From Sulfuracidifex metallicus DSM 6482 = JCM 9184 (lineage in GTDB: Archaea > Thermoproteota > Thermoprotei_A > Sulfolobales > Sulfolobaceae), in contig CP135238.1 of the NCBI GenBank assembly GCA_032834875.1, positions 68,011 to 132,010 on the forward strand: a stretch of DNA of 64,000 nucleotides. The letters are read 5' to 3'. The notes under the pieces were generated by a model. That model was given only the letters and a program-made list of their open reading frames with translations, was not told the DNA's origin and made no database searches. Positions 18,754 to 29,161 of the stretch are shown here, one piece after another (the stretch's first letter is position 1; each line of letters opens with the position of its first letter). The position numbers and the translations under genes are program-made.

Positions 18754-18763
18754 TTTTTAAAAA
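18754..18763 (+). promoter_or_regulatory. TATA box for the proteasome/exosome operon
   Basis: TTTTTAAAAA lies about 26 bases ahead of a ribosome-binding site AGGTG (18784-18788). This predicts a short leader in front of TTG 18796. The 260 bases between Pop5 and psmA hold the sRNA and this promoter. Confidence 0.6.
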
Positions 18764-18795
18764 GCAGACTTGTATTAGAAGAAGGTGTTAATGGT

Positions 18796-19524
18796 TTGGC
18801 ATTAGGACCAGCAGCAATGGGATATGATAGAGCTATAACGATTTTCTCGCCTGATGGTTCATTATATCAAGTTGATTACGCTTTTGGGGCAGTTAAAAAA
18901 GGATGGACAACTTTAGGGATAAAGACAAACAGTGGAGTAGTTATTGCAAGTGAAAAGAAAAGGGAATCTAGGCTTCTAGATCTTGACAATATAGAAAAAG
19001 TGTTTATAATAGATGACCATATAGGCTGTAGTTTTGCAGGTCTTGCTTCTGACGGAAGAATTCTTATAGATTATGCAAGAACTAATGCGTTACAGCACAG
19101 ACTAGTTTATGATGAGCCAATAAGCGTAGCTTACTTGACCAAGTTGATTTCTGATGTTAAGCAGGCTTATACACAGCACGGCGGAGTTAGGCCTTTCGGT
19201 GTGGCTTTGCTCATTGCAGGTATAGATAAACGAACTCCAAAACTGTACCTAACAGAGCCAAGCGGTCAGTTTACTCCATATCAAGCTATAGCTATAGGTC
19301 AGGGTGACGCTGCAGCCACAGAATTTTTAGAAAAGAATTACAAAGCTGATCTTAGCATGGAGGATTCAGTGATTCTAGCGTTAAAGGCATTGCAAACAGT
19401 TCAGAAACCTGGTGAGAAGTTAACTCCAAATACAGTAGAGCTAGGTATAGCTTCGGTTGAAACTGGAACGTTTAGGAAAAGTAATTTTGAGGAAAGACAG
19501 TCCTTTATTCAGAAACTTGGGTGA
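18796..19524 (+). CDS. psmA: Proteasome subunit alpha
   Basis: Outer-ring subunit of the 20S proteasome, which gates substrate entry. The N-terminal gate segment ALGPAAMGYDRAITIFSPDG, with YDRAITIFSPDG typical of alpha subunits, is followed by LYQVDYAFGAVKKG and GIKTNSGVVIASEKK. It has no N-terminal threonine active site, as expected. Start is TTG 18796, 7 bases after AGGTG; the nearby ATG 18791 is out of frame. It leads the operon psmA, SBDS, Rrp4, Rrp41, Rrp42. Confidence 0.97.
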   Translation: MALGPAAMGYDRAITIFSPDGSLYQVDYAFGAVKKGWTTLGIKTNSGVVIASEKKRESRLLDLDNIEKVFIIDDHIGCSFAGLASDGRILIDYARTNALQHRLVYDEPISVAYLTKLISDVKQAYTQHGGVRPFGVALLIAGIDKRTPKLYLTEPSGQFTPYQAIAIGQGDAAATEFLEKNYKADLSMEDSVILALKALQTVQKPGEKLTPNTVELGIASVETGTFRKSNFEERQSFIQKLG

Positions 19525-19533
19525 TAAACATAT

Positions 19534-20232
19534 ATGACAAAAGAGAACTATGTGACGGTGAGATATGAGTCTCATGGAGAGAAATTTGAAATTCTTGTTA
19601 AACCGAAGGAAGCTCTTGATTTTAGAAGTGGTAAAAGTATAAGTATTTCTGATATAGTAGTTTCTGATACGATATATAAAGATATTAAAAAAGGCCAAAA
19701 GGCATCTCCCTCTTCTTTAAAGAAAGTCTTCGGCACCGTGGACTATGAGAGCATAGTAAAAGAAATTCTAAAGAAAGGCGATATTCCAGTTACTTCTGAA
19801 CAGAGAAAGGAACTCTTAGAAAAAAAGAGAAAGCAAGTTATTGATTTCATTCACAGAAATGCGGTAGATCCAAAAACTGGACTTCCAATTCCACCAGCTA
19901 GAATTGAAGCTGCTATGGAACAAGCAAAAGTTCATGTAGATATGGATAAGGAAGTAGAAGCACAAGCCATGCAGATAATTAAAGAGATAACTAAAGTGAT
20001 ACCTATAAAAGTAGCTAGGGCAATGCTCCAAGTCACTGTTCCACCTCAATATAGCTCTAAGGTGAAGTCAGTACTTCCTTCATTAGGCGATTTAAAAAAG
20101 AGTCAGTGGTTAAGCGATGGAACTCTCACCGCAGAACTTGAAATTCCTGCAGGAGCTCAACAAGAAGTTATTGATAAGTTGAATTCTTTAACCAAAGGTG
20201 ATGTAGAAGTAAAAGTGTTGCAATTTAGGTGA
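19534..20232 (+). CDS. SBDS family ribosome maturation protein
   Basis: Archaeal orthologue of SBDS/Sdo1, which works with EF-2-type GTPases to release eIF6 from the large subunit. Domain I includes NYVTVRYESHGEKFEILVKP. The helical middle has IDFIHRNAVDPKTGLPIPPARIE, and the third, ferredoxin-like domain has KVARAMLQVTVPPQYSSKV. At 232 residues it is full length. It lies 9 bases after psmA and 6 before rrp4, the widely conserved archaeal order. Confidence 0.97.
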   Translation: MTKENYVTVRYESHGEKFEILVKPKEALDFRSGKSISISDIVVSDTIYKDIKKGQKASPSSLKKVFGTVDYESIVKEILKKGDIPVTSEQRKELLEKKRKQVIDFIHRNAVDPKTGLPIPPARIEAAMEQAKVHVDMDKEVEAQAMQIIKEITKVIPIKVARAMLQVTVPPQYSSKVKSVLPSLGDLKKSQWLSDGTLTAELEIPAGAQQEVIDKLNSLTKGDVEVKVLQFR

Positions 20233-20238
20233 GTTGAT

Positions 20239-20982
20239 TTGAGTCAGCCTAGAATGATAGTACAGCCCAGAGCTATAGTGGCTCCTGGAGACATTATAGC
20301 GGAAGGTGAAATAAAAGTAGGATGGTCCCCTTACTTTCTAAGAGTAGGCGATAAATACATTTCTACAGTAGTCGGAATGGTTAATGTTAAGGATTCTTCG
20401 TTTGAGGTAATTCCGTTAGAAGGTTCCTTCTACTATCCTAAAGTAGGCGATACGGTAATAGCTTTGATAAAGGATATAGAGCCTTATGGATGGAGTACAG
20501 ATATAAAGGCACCTTATTCAGCGTATCTTCCAGCATCATCTCTGTTAGGTAGACCTGTAAACTCTGGAGAAGAAATCAGGAAATTTATGGATATAGGTGA
20601 TTATGTAGTTGCTAAAGTTGAAGCCTTCGACAGGACAACTGATCCTATTCTCTCCTTAAAGGGAGGAAAAGATTTAGGAAGAATAAATTCTGGAATAGTA
20701 ATTGATTTCATGCCTATAAAGGTAGCCAGAATAATAGGAAAAGGTAGGAACATGATAGAAACCTTGTCTACTGAAACTGGTTGTAATATTTTTGTAGCTC
20801 AGAATGGTAGACTTTTAGCTAATTGCCCATCTAAAGCTTCAGAGGAACTCCTAATTTTCGCCATAAGAAAGATAGAGGAAGAGTCACATATTAAAGGTCT
20901 TACTGATAAGATAAAGCAATTAATAAGAGAAAAGGCAGGTGGTATAAGTGCTTCAAATGCAGAAACCAAGGTTAATTCTTGA
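20239..20982 (+). CDS. rrp4: Exosome cap subunit Rrp4
   Basis: RNA-binding cap of the archaeal exosome. The domains are an N-terminal beta domain ([14 protein letters not shown]), an S1 domain ([23 protein letters not shown]) and a KH domain with [17 protein letters not shown] around residues 170-187. Start is TTG 20239 (MSQPRMIVQ). Its end overlaps the start of rrp41 by 35 bases. Confidence 0.96.
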   Translation: MSQPRMIVQPRAIVAPGDIIAEGEIKVGWSPYFLRVGDKYISTVVGMVNVKDSSFEVIPLEGSFYYPKVGDTVIALIKDIEPYGWSTDIKAPYSAYLPASSLLGRPVNSGEEIRKFMDIGDYVVAKVEAFDRTTDPILSLKGGKDLGRINSGIVIDFMPIKVARIIGKGRNMIETLSTETGCNIFVAQNGRLLANCPSKASEELLIFAIRKIEEESHIKGLTDKIKQLIREKAGGISASNAETKVNS

Positions 20983-21685
20983 AGACGGTAAAAGGACTGA
21001 CGGTAGAAGTTTCGACCAAATGAGACCTATTTCTATTGAACTAGGTGTTCTCAAAAATGCGGATGGTTCTGCTATAGTCCAAATGGGAAATACTAAGGTA
21101 ATTGCAGCGGTTTTTGGACCCCGTGAAATGCATCCTAGACACTTAGCTCTGCCCGATAGGGCAGTCCTAAGAGTTAGATATCACATGACTCCATTTTCTA
21201 CCGATGAAAGGAAAAATCCAGCTCCTAGTAGAAGGGAAATTGAATTATCTAAGGTAATAAGGGAGTCCCTCGAGGCTTCGATACTAGTAGAGCAGTTTCC
21301 TAGATCAGTAATTGACGTTTTTGCAGAAGTTCTCCAAGCTGATGCAGGGACTAGACTGGTCGCATTAATGGCGTCATCGATGGCAGTGGCTGATGCAGGA
21401 ATTCCAGTAAAGGATATAATAGCTGGTGTAGCAGTAGGTAAAGCCGATGGTCAACTAGTCCTTGATCTAAATGAGCCAGAAGATATGTGGGGCGAGGCTG
21501 ACATGCCCGTTGCCATGATGCCTTCTTTAGGTCAAATAACTTTGCTTCAGCTTAATGGAAACATGACGCCGTCAGAGTTTAAGGCTGGACTTGAGCTTGC
21601 ATTAAAGGGTATAAATCAAATATATGAGCTTGAGAAAAATGCTTTAAGGAGCAGATTCTCTGAATATAAAGAAGAAGGTGATTAA
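20948..21685 (+). CDS. rrp41: Exosome catalytic subunit Rrp41
   Basis: RNase PH-type subunit that carries the phosphorolytic active site of the hexameric ring. Visible are [57 protein letters not shown] and the catalytic [18 protein letters not shown], with the acidic residues intact. GTG 20948 is chosen because AGGTGG lies 5 bases before it and the N-terminus [14 protein letters not shown] lines up with the S. solfataricus protein; ATG 20957 is the alternative. Confidence 0.97.
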   Translation: MLQMQKPRLILEDGKRTDGRSFDQMRPISIELGVLKNADGSAIVQMGNTKVIAAVFGPREMHPRHLALPDRAVLRVRYHMTPFSTDERKNPAPSRREIELSKVIRESLEASILVEQFPRSVIDVFAEVLQADAGTRLVALMASSMAVADAGIPVKDIIAGVAVGKADGQLVLDLNEPEDMWGEADMPVAMMPSLGQITLLQLNGNMTPSEFKAGLELALKGINQIYELEKNALRSRFSEYKEEGD

Positions 21686-22537
21686 ATGTCAATAACTCCA
21701 TCAAACCAAAACGTGGTTCCTTCTATTAAAAGAGAATCAATAATAAGTATTTTAGAGCATGGTAATAGAACTGATGGTAGAAGGCTAACAGATTATAGAA
21801 ATATTGAGGTAAACTTAGGATATGCCAAAAAAGCCGATGGATCTTGCCTATTAAGATTAGGAGACACTTTAGTTCTTGCTGGAGTAAAGTTAGAAACGGA
21901 AGAACCTTTTCAAGATACCCCTAACCAGGGAAATTTAGTAATCAACGTGGAGCTACTTCCTTTAGCGTACGAAACTTTTGAGCCTGGACCTCCAGATGAG
22001 AATGCAATTGAACTAGCCAGAGTGGTAGACAGAAGTCTCAGAGATTCTAAAGCAGTTGACTTATCTAAATTAGTTTTAGTTCCAGGGAAACAGATATGGA
22101 CAGCCTGGGTAGATATATACATTCTTAACTATGGTGGAAATGTACTTGATGCTAGTACCTTAGCTTCTATTTGTGCTTTATATAACACAAAATTGCCTTC
22201 AGTGGTTCAGTCAGATAATAATGCGTTAATAGATAAAGAAAACAAAACTTCAGCCTTTCCTTTGAACTATCCTGTAGTTACGGTGACTGTGGCTAAAATA
22301 GGCAAGTTTTTGATTGTAGATCCTAATCTTGAAGAAGAAAGCATAGCTGAAGCAAAACTATCAATATCTTATACGCCAGACTTTAGAGTAGTCGGAATTC
22401 AAAAAAGTGGCAGCGGCACTTTTTCCATGCAGGAGATAGAAGCGGCTGAGAATTTAGCACATTCTTCTGCAGAGAAGCTCTTCGGTGAACTTAAAAGTCT
22501 ACTCGGAATAGAATTCGGTGAGATAAGAAATGGGTAA
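21686..22537 (+). CDS. rrp42: Exosome subunit Rrp42
   Basis: Non-catalytic RNase PH-fold partner of Rrp41; three Rrp41-Rrp42 pairs make the ring. It has IISILEHGNRTDGRRLTDYR, VNLGYAKKADGSCLLRLGDT and ENAIELARVVDRSLRDSKAV, while the catalytic aspartates of Rrp41 are not matched. At 283 residues it is full length. The ATG directly follows the rrp41 stop codon. Confidence 0.96.
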   Translation: MSITPSNQNVVPSIKRESIISILEHGNRTDGRRLTDYRNIEVNLGYAKKADGSCLLRLGDTLVLAGVKLETEEPFQDTPNQGNLVINVELLPLAYETFEPGPPDENAIELARVVDRSLRDSKAVDLSKLVLVPGKQIWTAWVDIYILNYGGNVLDASTLASICALYNTKLPSVVQSDNNALIDKENKTSAFPLNYPVVTVTVAKIGKFLIVDPNLEEESIAEAKLSISYTPDFRVVGIQKSGSGTFSMQEIEAAENLAHSSAEKLFGELKSLLGIEFGEIRNG

Positions 22538-22742
22538 AAACACTCGAATTGCAGGTAGATTCGGCCCAAGGTATGGCTCTAGCCTTAGGAAATCTTGGAA
22601 TTCGTTAATGGAAAAGAGATATGAGGAGCATCAATGTCCTTATTGTAAAACTACCGGTAGTGTGAAAAGGTTAGCTTCAGGAATATGGTCATGTAAAAAA
22701 TGTGGAACTAAATGGGCTGGCCTTGCTTACACGCCGTATTAG
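22530..22742 (+). CDS. rpl37ae: 50S ribosomal protein L37Ae (eL43)
   Basis: Zinc-ribbon ribosomal protein, 70 residues, beginning MGKNTRIAGRFGPRYGSSLR, with CPYCKTTGSVKRLASGIWSC and CKKCG supplying four cysteines. It overlaps the rrp42 end by 8 bases and the Brix gene by about 20. Confidence 0.96.
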   Translation: MGKNTRIAGRFGPRYGSSLRKSWNSLMEKRYEEHQCPYCKTTGSVKRLASGIWSCKKCGTKWAGLAYTPY

Positions 22743-23235
22743 AGTAGTTTTTACTTCGTCTAGGGATGCTGGAAGTAGGGTTAGATCCCTAGAGAACTAC
22801 TTCTATTCCATTTTCTCTGATTCTGTAAAGCTAAACAGGGGTAGAGCCAGTTTAGAATCAATTCTAACTACTGCGCAGAGGCTAAACTCAGACTTCTTAT
22901 GCATTATAGAAAGTAGGAATGGAAATCCATCTACAATAAAGTTATTTTCATTATCTACTTTTCAACTAAAGTACGCTTTTGAGATAAGAGGTTTGTCTTT
23001 GTATAGTGATAAGGGTATTCCTCATAAATTTCAGTTCTCTAGACCTTATTTGAACTACGTAGAGACTGCTTGCGAACAAGTTAAGTGGTTTTTAATAGAT
23101 TTAGGCGCAATAATAAATGAAAGAGGGAAAATTAAAGTTAATATTAAGCAGGAAGAGAAAAATTGTAGGGTGATTTTTTCATCTGGGCAAGAAATAATTT
23201 TAAGCTTGCTTTTGCATAACATTCTAGAGCAATGA
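22723..23235 (+). CDS. Brix domain protein (archaeal Imp4-like)
   Basis: A 170-residue protein with the pattern of the single-domain archaeal Brix family, linked to rRNA processing and ribosome assembly. It starts with RRIRVVFTSSRDAGSRVRSLENYF, and an LNSDFLCIIESRNGNPSTIKLF strand pair follows. The TTG at 22723 is used because the conserved fold begins within five residues of it; an ATG at 22702 inside L37Ae is also in frame. Placement between L37Ae and Pcc1 is as in other Sulfolobales. Confidence 0.75.
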   Translation: MLTRRIRVVFTSSRDAGSRVRSLENYFYSIFSDSVKLNRGRASLESILTTAQRLNSDFLCIIESRNGNPSTIKLFSLSTFQLKYAFEIRGLSLYSDKGIPHKFQFSRPYLNYVETACEQVKWFLIDLGAIINERGKIKVNIKQEEKNCRVIFSSGQEIILSLLLHNILEQ

Positions 23236-23489
23236 ATGCTAAAGTTAATGTTAAGCTTTCAAATATAGAAGGTAAAAACGCAGAGCTTCTATACGGAGCA
23301 ATAAGACAGGAAGAAATAGACAAGGATCTCGTTACGTTGGAATTGGAAGGCAATTCTCTTTCAATTAAAATATGTGCATGCTCTTATACAAAGACTAGGG
23401 CAATACTCAACTCTTATATACTATGGTTATATACGATACTTCAGTCTTTAGAAGAGGTAGAAAAAAATGACAGAGAAATTACCCCCTGA
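23232..23489 (+). CDS. pcc1: KEOPS complex subunit Pcc1
   Basis: Small dimer-forming subunit of KEOPS, which makes the t6A base modification in ANN-decoding tRNAs. The 85 residues have the beta-strand, helix, [30 protein letters not shown] pattern of Pcc1, in which the strand and the following long helix form the dimer surface. It overlaps Brix by 4 bases and prefoldin beta by 23. Other KEOPS genes are not in the window. Confidence 0.8.
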   Translation: MNAKVNVKLSNIEGKNAELLYGAIRQEEIDKDLVTLELEGNSLSIKICACSYTKTRAILNSYILWLYTILQSLEEVEKNDREITP

Positions 23490-23844
23490 GCTACAAACTC
23501 AATTAGGTAAGTTTCAACAACTAAAGGATCAGTTAGATAAGCTCTTGCAAGAAAAAGCGGTAGTTGAAGGAGAGTTGAAAGAGATCAACAAGGTTCTAGA
23601 AGAACTTTCCTCATTGCCTGCTGACTCATTATTATATAAAATTATAGGGAATATATTTGTGAAGACAGACAAAGCAAAGGTAGAGAGTGAGCTTAATGAT
23701 AGGAAAGATCTTCTTGAACTTAGATCTAAGGCATACCAAAAACAAGAAGGTCTTTTGAGGAAGCAATTAGAAGAATTACAGACCAAGATTAATGAAATGC
23801 TATCACGTTATTATCCTCAGTCAGGCGGTGTAACTAAAGCCTAA
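23467..23844 (+). CDS. pfdB: Prefoldin subunit beta
   Basis: Coiled-coil chaperone subunit; prefoldin delivers unfolded proteins to the thermosome. The 125 residues form two long heptad-rich helices ([20 protein letters not shown] and [20 protein letters not shown]) joined by short beta hairpins around [19 protein letters not shown]. The start at 23467 overlaps pcc1 by 23 bases. Confidence 0.94.
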   Translation: MTEKLPPELQTQLGKFQQLKDQLDKLLQEKAVVEGELKEINKVLEELSSLPADSLLYKIIGNIFVKTDKAKVESELNDRKDLLELRSKAYQKQEGLLRKQLEELQTKINEMLSRYYPQSGGVTKA

Positions 23845-23877
23845 CATTTATATTATTCTATAATTCAGCTATTTTTA

Positions 23878-24600
23878 ATGCTAAGAATTTATGTCGATGA
23901 AAGAGAAAATCAAAGTGGGATACCGGATTTATTAAGAAGTTATGGAGTTGCCGTTGTTTTACAGCAGCTTAGTGTAGGCGACTATATATTGGGCGACGGG
24001 GTGGCCGTAGAAAGGAAATCAGTTAATGATTTAGTAAATTCTGTATTTGATAAACGTTTATTTGATCAGATTAGCAGGATGAGTCAAACTTATGCTCTAT
24101 CTTTTCTCCTTATCGAAGGGGATTTATCAAGGATAAAACAAATAACAGATAGATGGAAAGCAATAAATGGTGCAATTATCTCTTTAATAATGGATTACAA
24201 GATTAATGTTATTTACTCTATGTCAAAAAGTGATACTGTAGAAATATTAATAAAGATCGCTAAAAAAAGTCAGGAACAGGATAGACCTATGAGAGCTATA
24301 AGCCTACATGATAAGAGGAAATTATCTAGCATAGAGGACTTTCAGGAATATATAATAGAGTCATTCCCAAATATAGGTAGTAATACTGCTAAAAAAATAA
24401 TGAAAAAATTCAAATCTATAAATGATTTTTGTAATGCATCTTTGCCTGAACTAGAAAAAGCGTTGGGTAGCAAAAAGCGTGCCGAACTAATTTTTTCTAT
24501 AATACATAAGAATTTCTCTATTAGCTCCGAAGGCGTTGAGAATAGTAACGAAAAAGAGAACAAACATAAGTCGCTTTTTGATTTCATGGATTCAAGTTAG
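23878..24600 (+). CDS. xpf: XPF/ERCC4-type structure-specific nuclease
   Basis: Cuts branched DNA in repair and recombination. It is the short crenarchaeal form: nuclease plus helix-hairpin-helix, without helicase. The ERCC4 active site reads GDGVAVERKSVNDL at about residues 39-52. Tandem HhH motifs follow around 158-195 (FPNIGSNTAKKIMKKFKSI). The C-terminal SLFDFMDSS resembles the PCNA-binding motif known for the Sulfolobus enzyme, which depends on PCNA. ATG 23878. It lies 33 bases after pfdB and is likely the last gene of the superoperon. Confidence 0.93.
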   Translation: MLRIYVDERENQSGIPDLLRSYGVAVVLQQLSVGDYILGDGVAVERKSVNDLVNSVFDKRLFDQISRMSQTYALSFLLIEGDLSRIKQITDRWKAINGAIISLIMDYKINVIYSMSKSDTVEILIKIAKKSQEQDRPMRAISLHDKRKLSSIEDFQEYIIESFPNIGSNTAKKIMKKFKSINDFCNASLPELEKALGSKKRAELIFSIIHKNFSISSEGVENSNEKENKHKSLFDFMDSS

Positions 24601-24715
24601 TCATCTTGATTGATCTTCTCTATTATTCATCATTCAGTGTTAATTTAAAATTCTTAATGACCTAATTTCACGATATCCTATGAGGTAAAAATCTAATGAA
24701 GTTTTTACCACTACA

Positions 24716-24725
24716 TTTTAATATA
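24716..24725 (+). promoter_or_regulatory. TATA box for EF-2
   Basis: TTTTAATATA stands about 49 bases ahead of TTG 24765. A ribosome-binding site GGTGAG at 24754-24759 fits a leader of roughly 20 bases. The 164-base gap holds nothing else that could be supported. Confidence 0.5.
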
Positions 24726-24764
24726 GGGCAACTTAAATCTACCCAGATATTGTGGTGAGATGTT

Positions 24765-26978
24765 TTGCCACGTTATAAGACAGCAGACCAAGTCCTAGGT
24801 CTTATGAAGGATAGGACTAGGGTCAGAAATATAGGAATAATAGCTCACGTTGATCATGGAAAGACAACTACAAGTGATACTCTATTAGCAGCATCTGGGA
24901 TAATTTCACCTAAAGTAGCAGGAGAAGCTTTAGCGTTAGATTATTTAAGTGTAGAACAGCAGAGAGGAATTACAGTAAAGGCAGCTAACGTAAGCCTATA
25001 CCATGAAATGGACAACAAAGGTTATGTAATAAACCTAATAGATACTCCTGGTCATGTTGACTTTAGCGGTAGAGTGACCAGAAGCCTGAGAGTTCTGGAT
25101 GGGTCTATCGTAGTTGTAGATGCCGTAGAGGGAGTTATGACTCAAACAGAGACAGTTCTAAGGCAGAGCTTAGAGGAAAGGGTAAGACCAATTCTTTTCA
25201 TAAATAAAATAGATAGACTGATAAAGGAACTAAAGCTTGGCAAGGACGAAATGGTGCCTAGGCTCACTAATTTAATTAAAGAAGTAAATAACATGATAAA
25301 TACTTATGCTGAGCCAGAGTATAAGGAGAAATGGATAGTTGATCCTGCTAAGGGTACAGTCGTCTTTGGATCCGCTAAAGATAAGTGGGGATTTACGCTT
25401 CCCATGGCGCAGAAGAAAGGAGTTAATTTCAAGACCGTATATGATGCGTATACTGCACCCGATAAATCTAAACTTCAGGAGTTAGCCTCGGTTTCTCCAA
25501 TTCATGATGCATTATTAGATACAGTAATTCAGTTTGTTCCCAATCCTATAGACGCTCAGAAATATAGGATTCCGAAAATATGGAAAGGCGATTTAGATAA
25601 CGAGATTGCTAAGGCCATGTTAAATGCAGATCCTAACGGTCCTATAGTTCTGATGATAACTGATATGAAGGTAGATCCACATGCCGGACTAGTAGCAACT
25701 GGTAGAGTATTCTCTGGAACTTTAAGATCGGGAGAAGAAGTTTGGTTAGTTAACGCTAAGACGTCTCAAAAGACGTTACAAGTTAGCTTGTACATGGGTT
25801 CAACCAGAGAGTTAGCAGAGGAAATTCCTGCAGGAAACATAGCTGGAGTTTTAGGCCTTGATAGAGCAAGATCTGGAGAGACAGCAATAGATCCGAGATA
25901 TAAGGATATACAAGGTAGCTTCGAGACTCTACACTATGTTTCCGAGCCAGTTGTAACTATTGCAATAGAGCCAAAGAATCCTAAAGATCTAACTAAGATG
26001 ATAGACTCACTAAGGAAGTTAAGCATAGAAGATCCTAATCTAGTAGTTAAGATAAACGAGGAAACAGGAGAGTATCTTCTATCAGGTATGGGCTTTCTAC
26101 ATCTAGAAGTATCTTTACAACTTCTGAGAGAAAACTACGGAATAGATGTTCAGACCTCACCGCCTATAGTAGTATACAGGGAAAGCATAAGGGAACCTAG
26201 CAAAAGAATATTCGAAGGTAAATCTCCAAACAAGCATAACAAATTCTACATTAGCATAGCCCCTTTAAACGATAAGACTATCGACCTTATAGCTAACGGC
26301 ACAATAAAGGAGGATATGGATCCTAAGGAGATGGCTAAGGTGTTAAAGGAGCAAGCTAATTGGGACTATGATGAGGCAAAGAAGATCATTGCAATAGATG
26401 AAAACGTTAATGTGTTCATTGATATGACAAGCGGTGTTCAGCACTTAAGAGAGATAATGGATACAGTGCTCCAGGGCTATAGGTTAGCAATGAAAGAGGG
26501 TCCATTAGCACGTGAGCCAATTAGAGGAACTAAGGTAGTTCTACATGATGCTACGGTACACGAAGATCCTGCTCACAGGGGACCTGCACAGCTCTTCCCT
26601 GCAGTTAGAAATGCAATATTTGCAGCATTCTTAGATGCTAGACCCACGTTATTAGAGCCCATTCAGAAGCTGGATATAAGAGTTCCAATGGATCTCATAG
26701 GAAACGTTACGGGAGTGATAACTAGGAAAAGAGGAAGAGTAATTAACGTTATTGATTCAGGTAGTGTAGCGAGGATCATGGCAGAAGTGCCAGTGTCAGA
26801 GTCATACGAGATGGCCAGCGAATTGAGGGGTGCAACTGGAGGAAAAGCCTTCTGGGGGACCGAATTTAGCAGATGGGCTCCAGTACCTGATAGCATATTA
26901 CAGGATATAGTACTTAAAATAAGAGAAAGGAAAGGAATGCCAAAGCAGATGCCAAAGATCGAAGACTTCCTATCGTGA
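24765..26978 (+). CDS. fusA: Elongation factor 2
   Basis: Translocation GTPase of the ribosome, 737 residues. The G motifs are [14 protein letters not shown] (about 25), [19 protein letters not shown] and INKIDRL. The C-terminal domain IV contains [17 protein letters not shown], whose histidine is the diphthamide site in archaea and eukaryotes. Start is TTG 24765 with an upstream GGTGAG. It precedes an HAD hydrolase by 6 bases. Confidence 0.98.
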   Translation: MPRYKTADQVLGLMKDRTRVRNIGIIAHVDHGKTTTSDTLLAASGIISPKVAGEALALDYLSVEQQRGITVKAANVSLYHEMDNKGYVINLIDTPGHVDFSGRVTRSLRVLDGSIVVVDAVEGVMTQTETVLRQSLEERVRPILFINKIDRLIKELKLGKDEMVPRLTNLIKEVNNMINTYAEPEYKEKWIVDPAKGTVVFGSAKDKWGFTLPMAQKKGVNFKTVYDAYTAPDKSKLQELASVSPIHDALLDTVIQFVPNPIDAQKYRIPKIWKGDLDNEIAKAMLNADPNGPIVLMITDMKVDPHAGLVATGRVFSGTLRSGEEVWLVNAKTSQKTLQVSLYMGSTRELAEEIPAGNIAGVLGLDRARSGETAIDPRYKDIQGSFETLHYVSEPVVTIAIEPKNPKDLTKMIDSLRKLSIEDPNLVVKINEETGEYLLSGMGFLHLEVSLQLLRENYGIDVQTSPPIVVYRESIREPSKRIFEGKSPNKHNKFYISIAPLNDKTIDLIANGTIKEDMDPKEMAKVLKEQANWDYDEAKKIIAIDENVNVFIDMTSGVQHLREIMDTVLQGYRLAMKEGPLAREPIRGTKVVLHDATVHEDPAHRGPAQLFPAVRNAIFAAFLDARPTLLEPIQKLDIRVPMDLIGNVTGVITRKRGRVINVIDSGSVARIMAEVPVSESYEMASELRGATGGKAFWGTEFSRWAPVPDSILQDIVLKIRERKGMPKQMPKIEDFLS

Positions 26979-26984
26979 ACCGAA

Positions 26985-27704
26985 TTGTCCAGACCTTTTT
27001 CCTACGCTAAAGCAATCTTTTTCGATTATGATAATACATTAGTGGACTTTCAGTCCAGTTCTATAGCTGCTTTAGATAAAGTCTCTTCTGAAATTCATGA
27101 CTATCTAATTGATGAAGGAAAGCAAAATTTTCCAATAGAGAAAATAAAACAAGTTGTATTTTCTGTATCATCCAGGCTAGATGAAGAAGGCGTAGTAGAC
27201 AGAAATTTATGGTGGGAGAAATCTCTGGAAAATTTGGGAGTTAAAGGTATTGATAGAGCACAGTTTTACGATTGGACTAACTTATATTGGTCCGTAGCTT
27301 TCAATAGTGAACCGTTTCCAGATGCGTTACAGTTTCTAGAATATTTAGCTAATAAAAAATATATAATAGGGCTTATAACAAATGGCGATGGAGAAGGAGG
27401 AAATAAGAAGAAAAGAATAAGGAATTTCCCTCTTATCGATATATTTAATATCGTTATAGTAGGTGGGGAAGACGGTATTAAACCTAAACCGAACTTAGAC
27501 CCATTCATAGTGGGATGCGAAAAAGCTGGAGTATCGGTCGAAAAATGTGTTATGGTAGGGGACGACCCAGTTAAGGATTGCCTAGCCTCAAAAAAGGCTG
27601 GATACGCTTCCGTTTTAATAGATAGACAAAGCAGAATAAAATTTCCAGAACTTTATGCTGACTTTGTCGTAACTAAGCTGGTTGATCTAGAAGAACTTCT
27701 TTAA
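26985..27704 (+). CDS. HAD-superfamily hydrolase
   Basis: Haloacid-dehalogenase-type phosphatase of unknown substrate, 239 residues. Motif I is FFDYDNTLVD (about 13), motif II LITNGDG, motif III around KPKPNLDPF, and motif IV VMVGDDPVKDC. An alpha-helical C1 cap lies between motifs I and II. TTG 26985 follows EF-2 by six bases and suggests cotranscription. The 3' end overlaps the convergent peptidase gene by 18 bases. Confidence 0.9.
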   Translation: MSRPFSYAKAIFFDYDNTLVDFQSSSIAALDKVSSEIHDYLIDEGKQNFPIEKIKQVVFSVSSRLDEEGVVDRNLWWEKSLENLGVKGIDRAQFYDWTNLYWSVAFNSEPFPDALQFLEYLANKKYIIGLITNGDGEGGNKKKRIRNFPLIDIFNIVIVGGEDGIKPKPNLDPFIVGCEKAGVSVEKCVMVGDDPVKDCLASKKAGYASVLIDRQSRIKFPELYADFVVTKLVDLEELL

Positions 27705-29153
27705 GGCATTATATATTTCGTTAATATATATTTCTGAGTACTCTTCCTTAATTGCGTCTAAGTAAATTAGATATTCTCGTAGTAATCCATATCCGTTATC
27801 AATTAATCTATCAATTCTCCCAAAATTTTCGATATCAATATAGCTCTTGTTTACATTAGAGACTCCATATAGAACTGGAAACAATTTTACGTTAGCTGTG
27901 CTGTCGATGGGAGTTATTGTGGCTCCACATAGCCTTAAGATGTTTCTATAAATCATTTCGTCTTTTCTAAATAGTTCTTCGGTCAAATTAGTAACGTAAG
28001 ACTTTAAGTTAGTTGTTAGGTACGACGATTCATTCTTTATAAAGTCAGTTACTTCTTTATAATTTTTGTTTGAATCTATATAATTTCCGATTATTTTCTG
28101 TATTAAAATCGGTAGTTCTTTTATAGCGTAGGAAAATATTTTTTTATCTAAATCATCTTTATTACTATGATAAACTGGACTCGATCTACTTTCTATCATG
28201 ATGGAAGGTATTCCATATTTTATAAACGAATATCCATCGTTATATGGATCTATTTCAATTTTAGTATTTAATAGTCTATATACTATGTTTGATATACCTG
28301 GAGTCGCTAGAGCTTCTATATTACTAGTTTCCAGATTATCCAGATTTATATTTAGAGTAATATTATCTAATTTGTTTTTCCTTTTCTCTAAGAAGTTGAG
28401 GGATCCATAGGACCAAGACCAACTTGAAAAAGACGGTGATCCAGACTCCTCTGCTGTGAAGCTAACCAGATGTAGCTCGCTCTCACTTCTTTCAATATTA
28501 AGCAATGTTAGCAATGAAGCCATGTTATCCCTGAAACCATTAAACCAATGATCATGATGAGCGGTTATATATATAGAACTTTCCCTTTTTCCGTTAAGTA
28601 TTCCTTCTATAATGAAGCCTACAGAATAAGGGTTGAAAGAAGTCTCAATCTGTAATTCTATATCACCTTTGTTCTTTTCCACTTTAGATGCCAATTCTGG
28701 CGTTATATATAACGCTGGAACAGTAGGAGGTTTACTATACTTTCTTTGTAAAAAAGGTCCGCTTTTTAGTACGAACTTTCTGAGGCTATCATCCATATAT
28801 ATGAATAGTGCTTTACATGTTTCTGATGAATAGCATTTTTCGTAAACAAATGGTAATTCTAAAAGGCTATTTATTTTGGATATCATGAAATCCTTTTCCA
28901 AGGTCCCTTTTTCATACGAACTGGGTGAATAAGGCAAGACGACGTATTTGTCTTCTGGTATAGCCTCACCATTAACGTAAAACTTTGAATGCTTGAGCTC
29001 CCAATTCATAACCCTTATTTGCTCTACCCTTACTTGGTCAGTTCTCTCCTTTAATAGGGATGAAAGTTTAAGGTAAATATTTCTCTCTTCCTTTGATCCT
29101 GCTACTACCTCACCTTCCTTTATTAAAGTATAAAAGTCATTTTCGTTTATCAT
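27687..29153 (-). CDS. M28-family zinc aminopeptidase-like protein
   Basis: Predicted cytosolic co-catalytic zinc peptidase, 488 residues with no signal peptide. Metal-binding and catalytic residues appear as ITAHHDHWFNGFRDN (H and bridging D, about residue 200), FTAEESGSPS (catalytic EE), INLDNLE, and HSNKDD near 330. A PA-like domain may occupy the first third. The C-terminal 130 residues are helical and specific to this group. It is divergent from DUF447 with only eight bases between start codons. The physiological substrate is unknown. Confidence 0.85.
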   Translation of the reverse strand: MINENDFYTLIKEGEVVAGSKEERNIYLKLSSLLKERTDQVRVEQIRVMNWELKHSKFYVNGEAIPEDKYVVLPYSPSSYEKGTLEKDFMISKINSLLELPFVYEKCYSSETCKALFIYMDDSLRKFVLKSGPFLQRKYSKPPTVPALYITPELASKVEKNKGDIELQIETSFNPYSVGFIIEGILNGKRESSIYITAHHDHWFNGFRDNMASLLTLLNIERSESELHLVSFTAEESGSPSFSSWSWSYGSLNFLEKRKNKLDNITLNINLDNLETSNIEALATPGISNIVYRLLNTKIEIDPYNDGYSFIKYGIPSIMIESRSSPVYHSNKDDLDKKIFSYAIKELPILIQKIIGNYIDSNKNYKEVTDFIKNESSYLTTNLKSYVTNLTEELFRKDEMIYRNILRLCGATITPIDSTANVKLFPVLYGVSNVNKSYIDIENFGRIDRLIDNGYGLLREYLIYLDAIKEEYSEIYINEIYNALKKFF

Positions 29154-29161
29154 TTCTTCAT

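Noticed and set aside
24601-24660. Minus-strand CTGAATGATGA, resembling a D'/C' box pair
   Set aside because: No C box lies at guide distance upstream and no CTGA downstream at 12-13 bases, so it is not a C/D sRNA.
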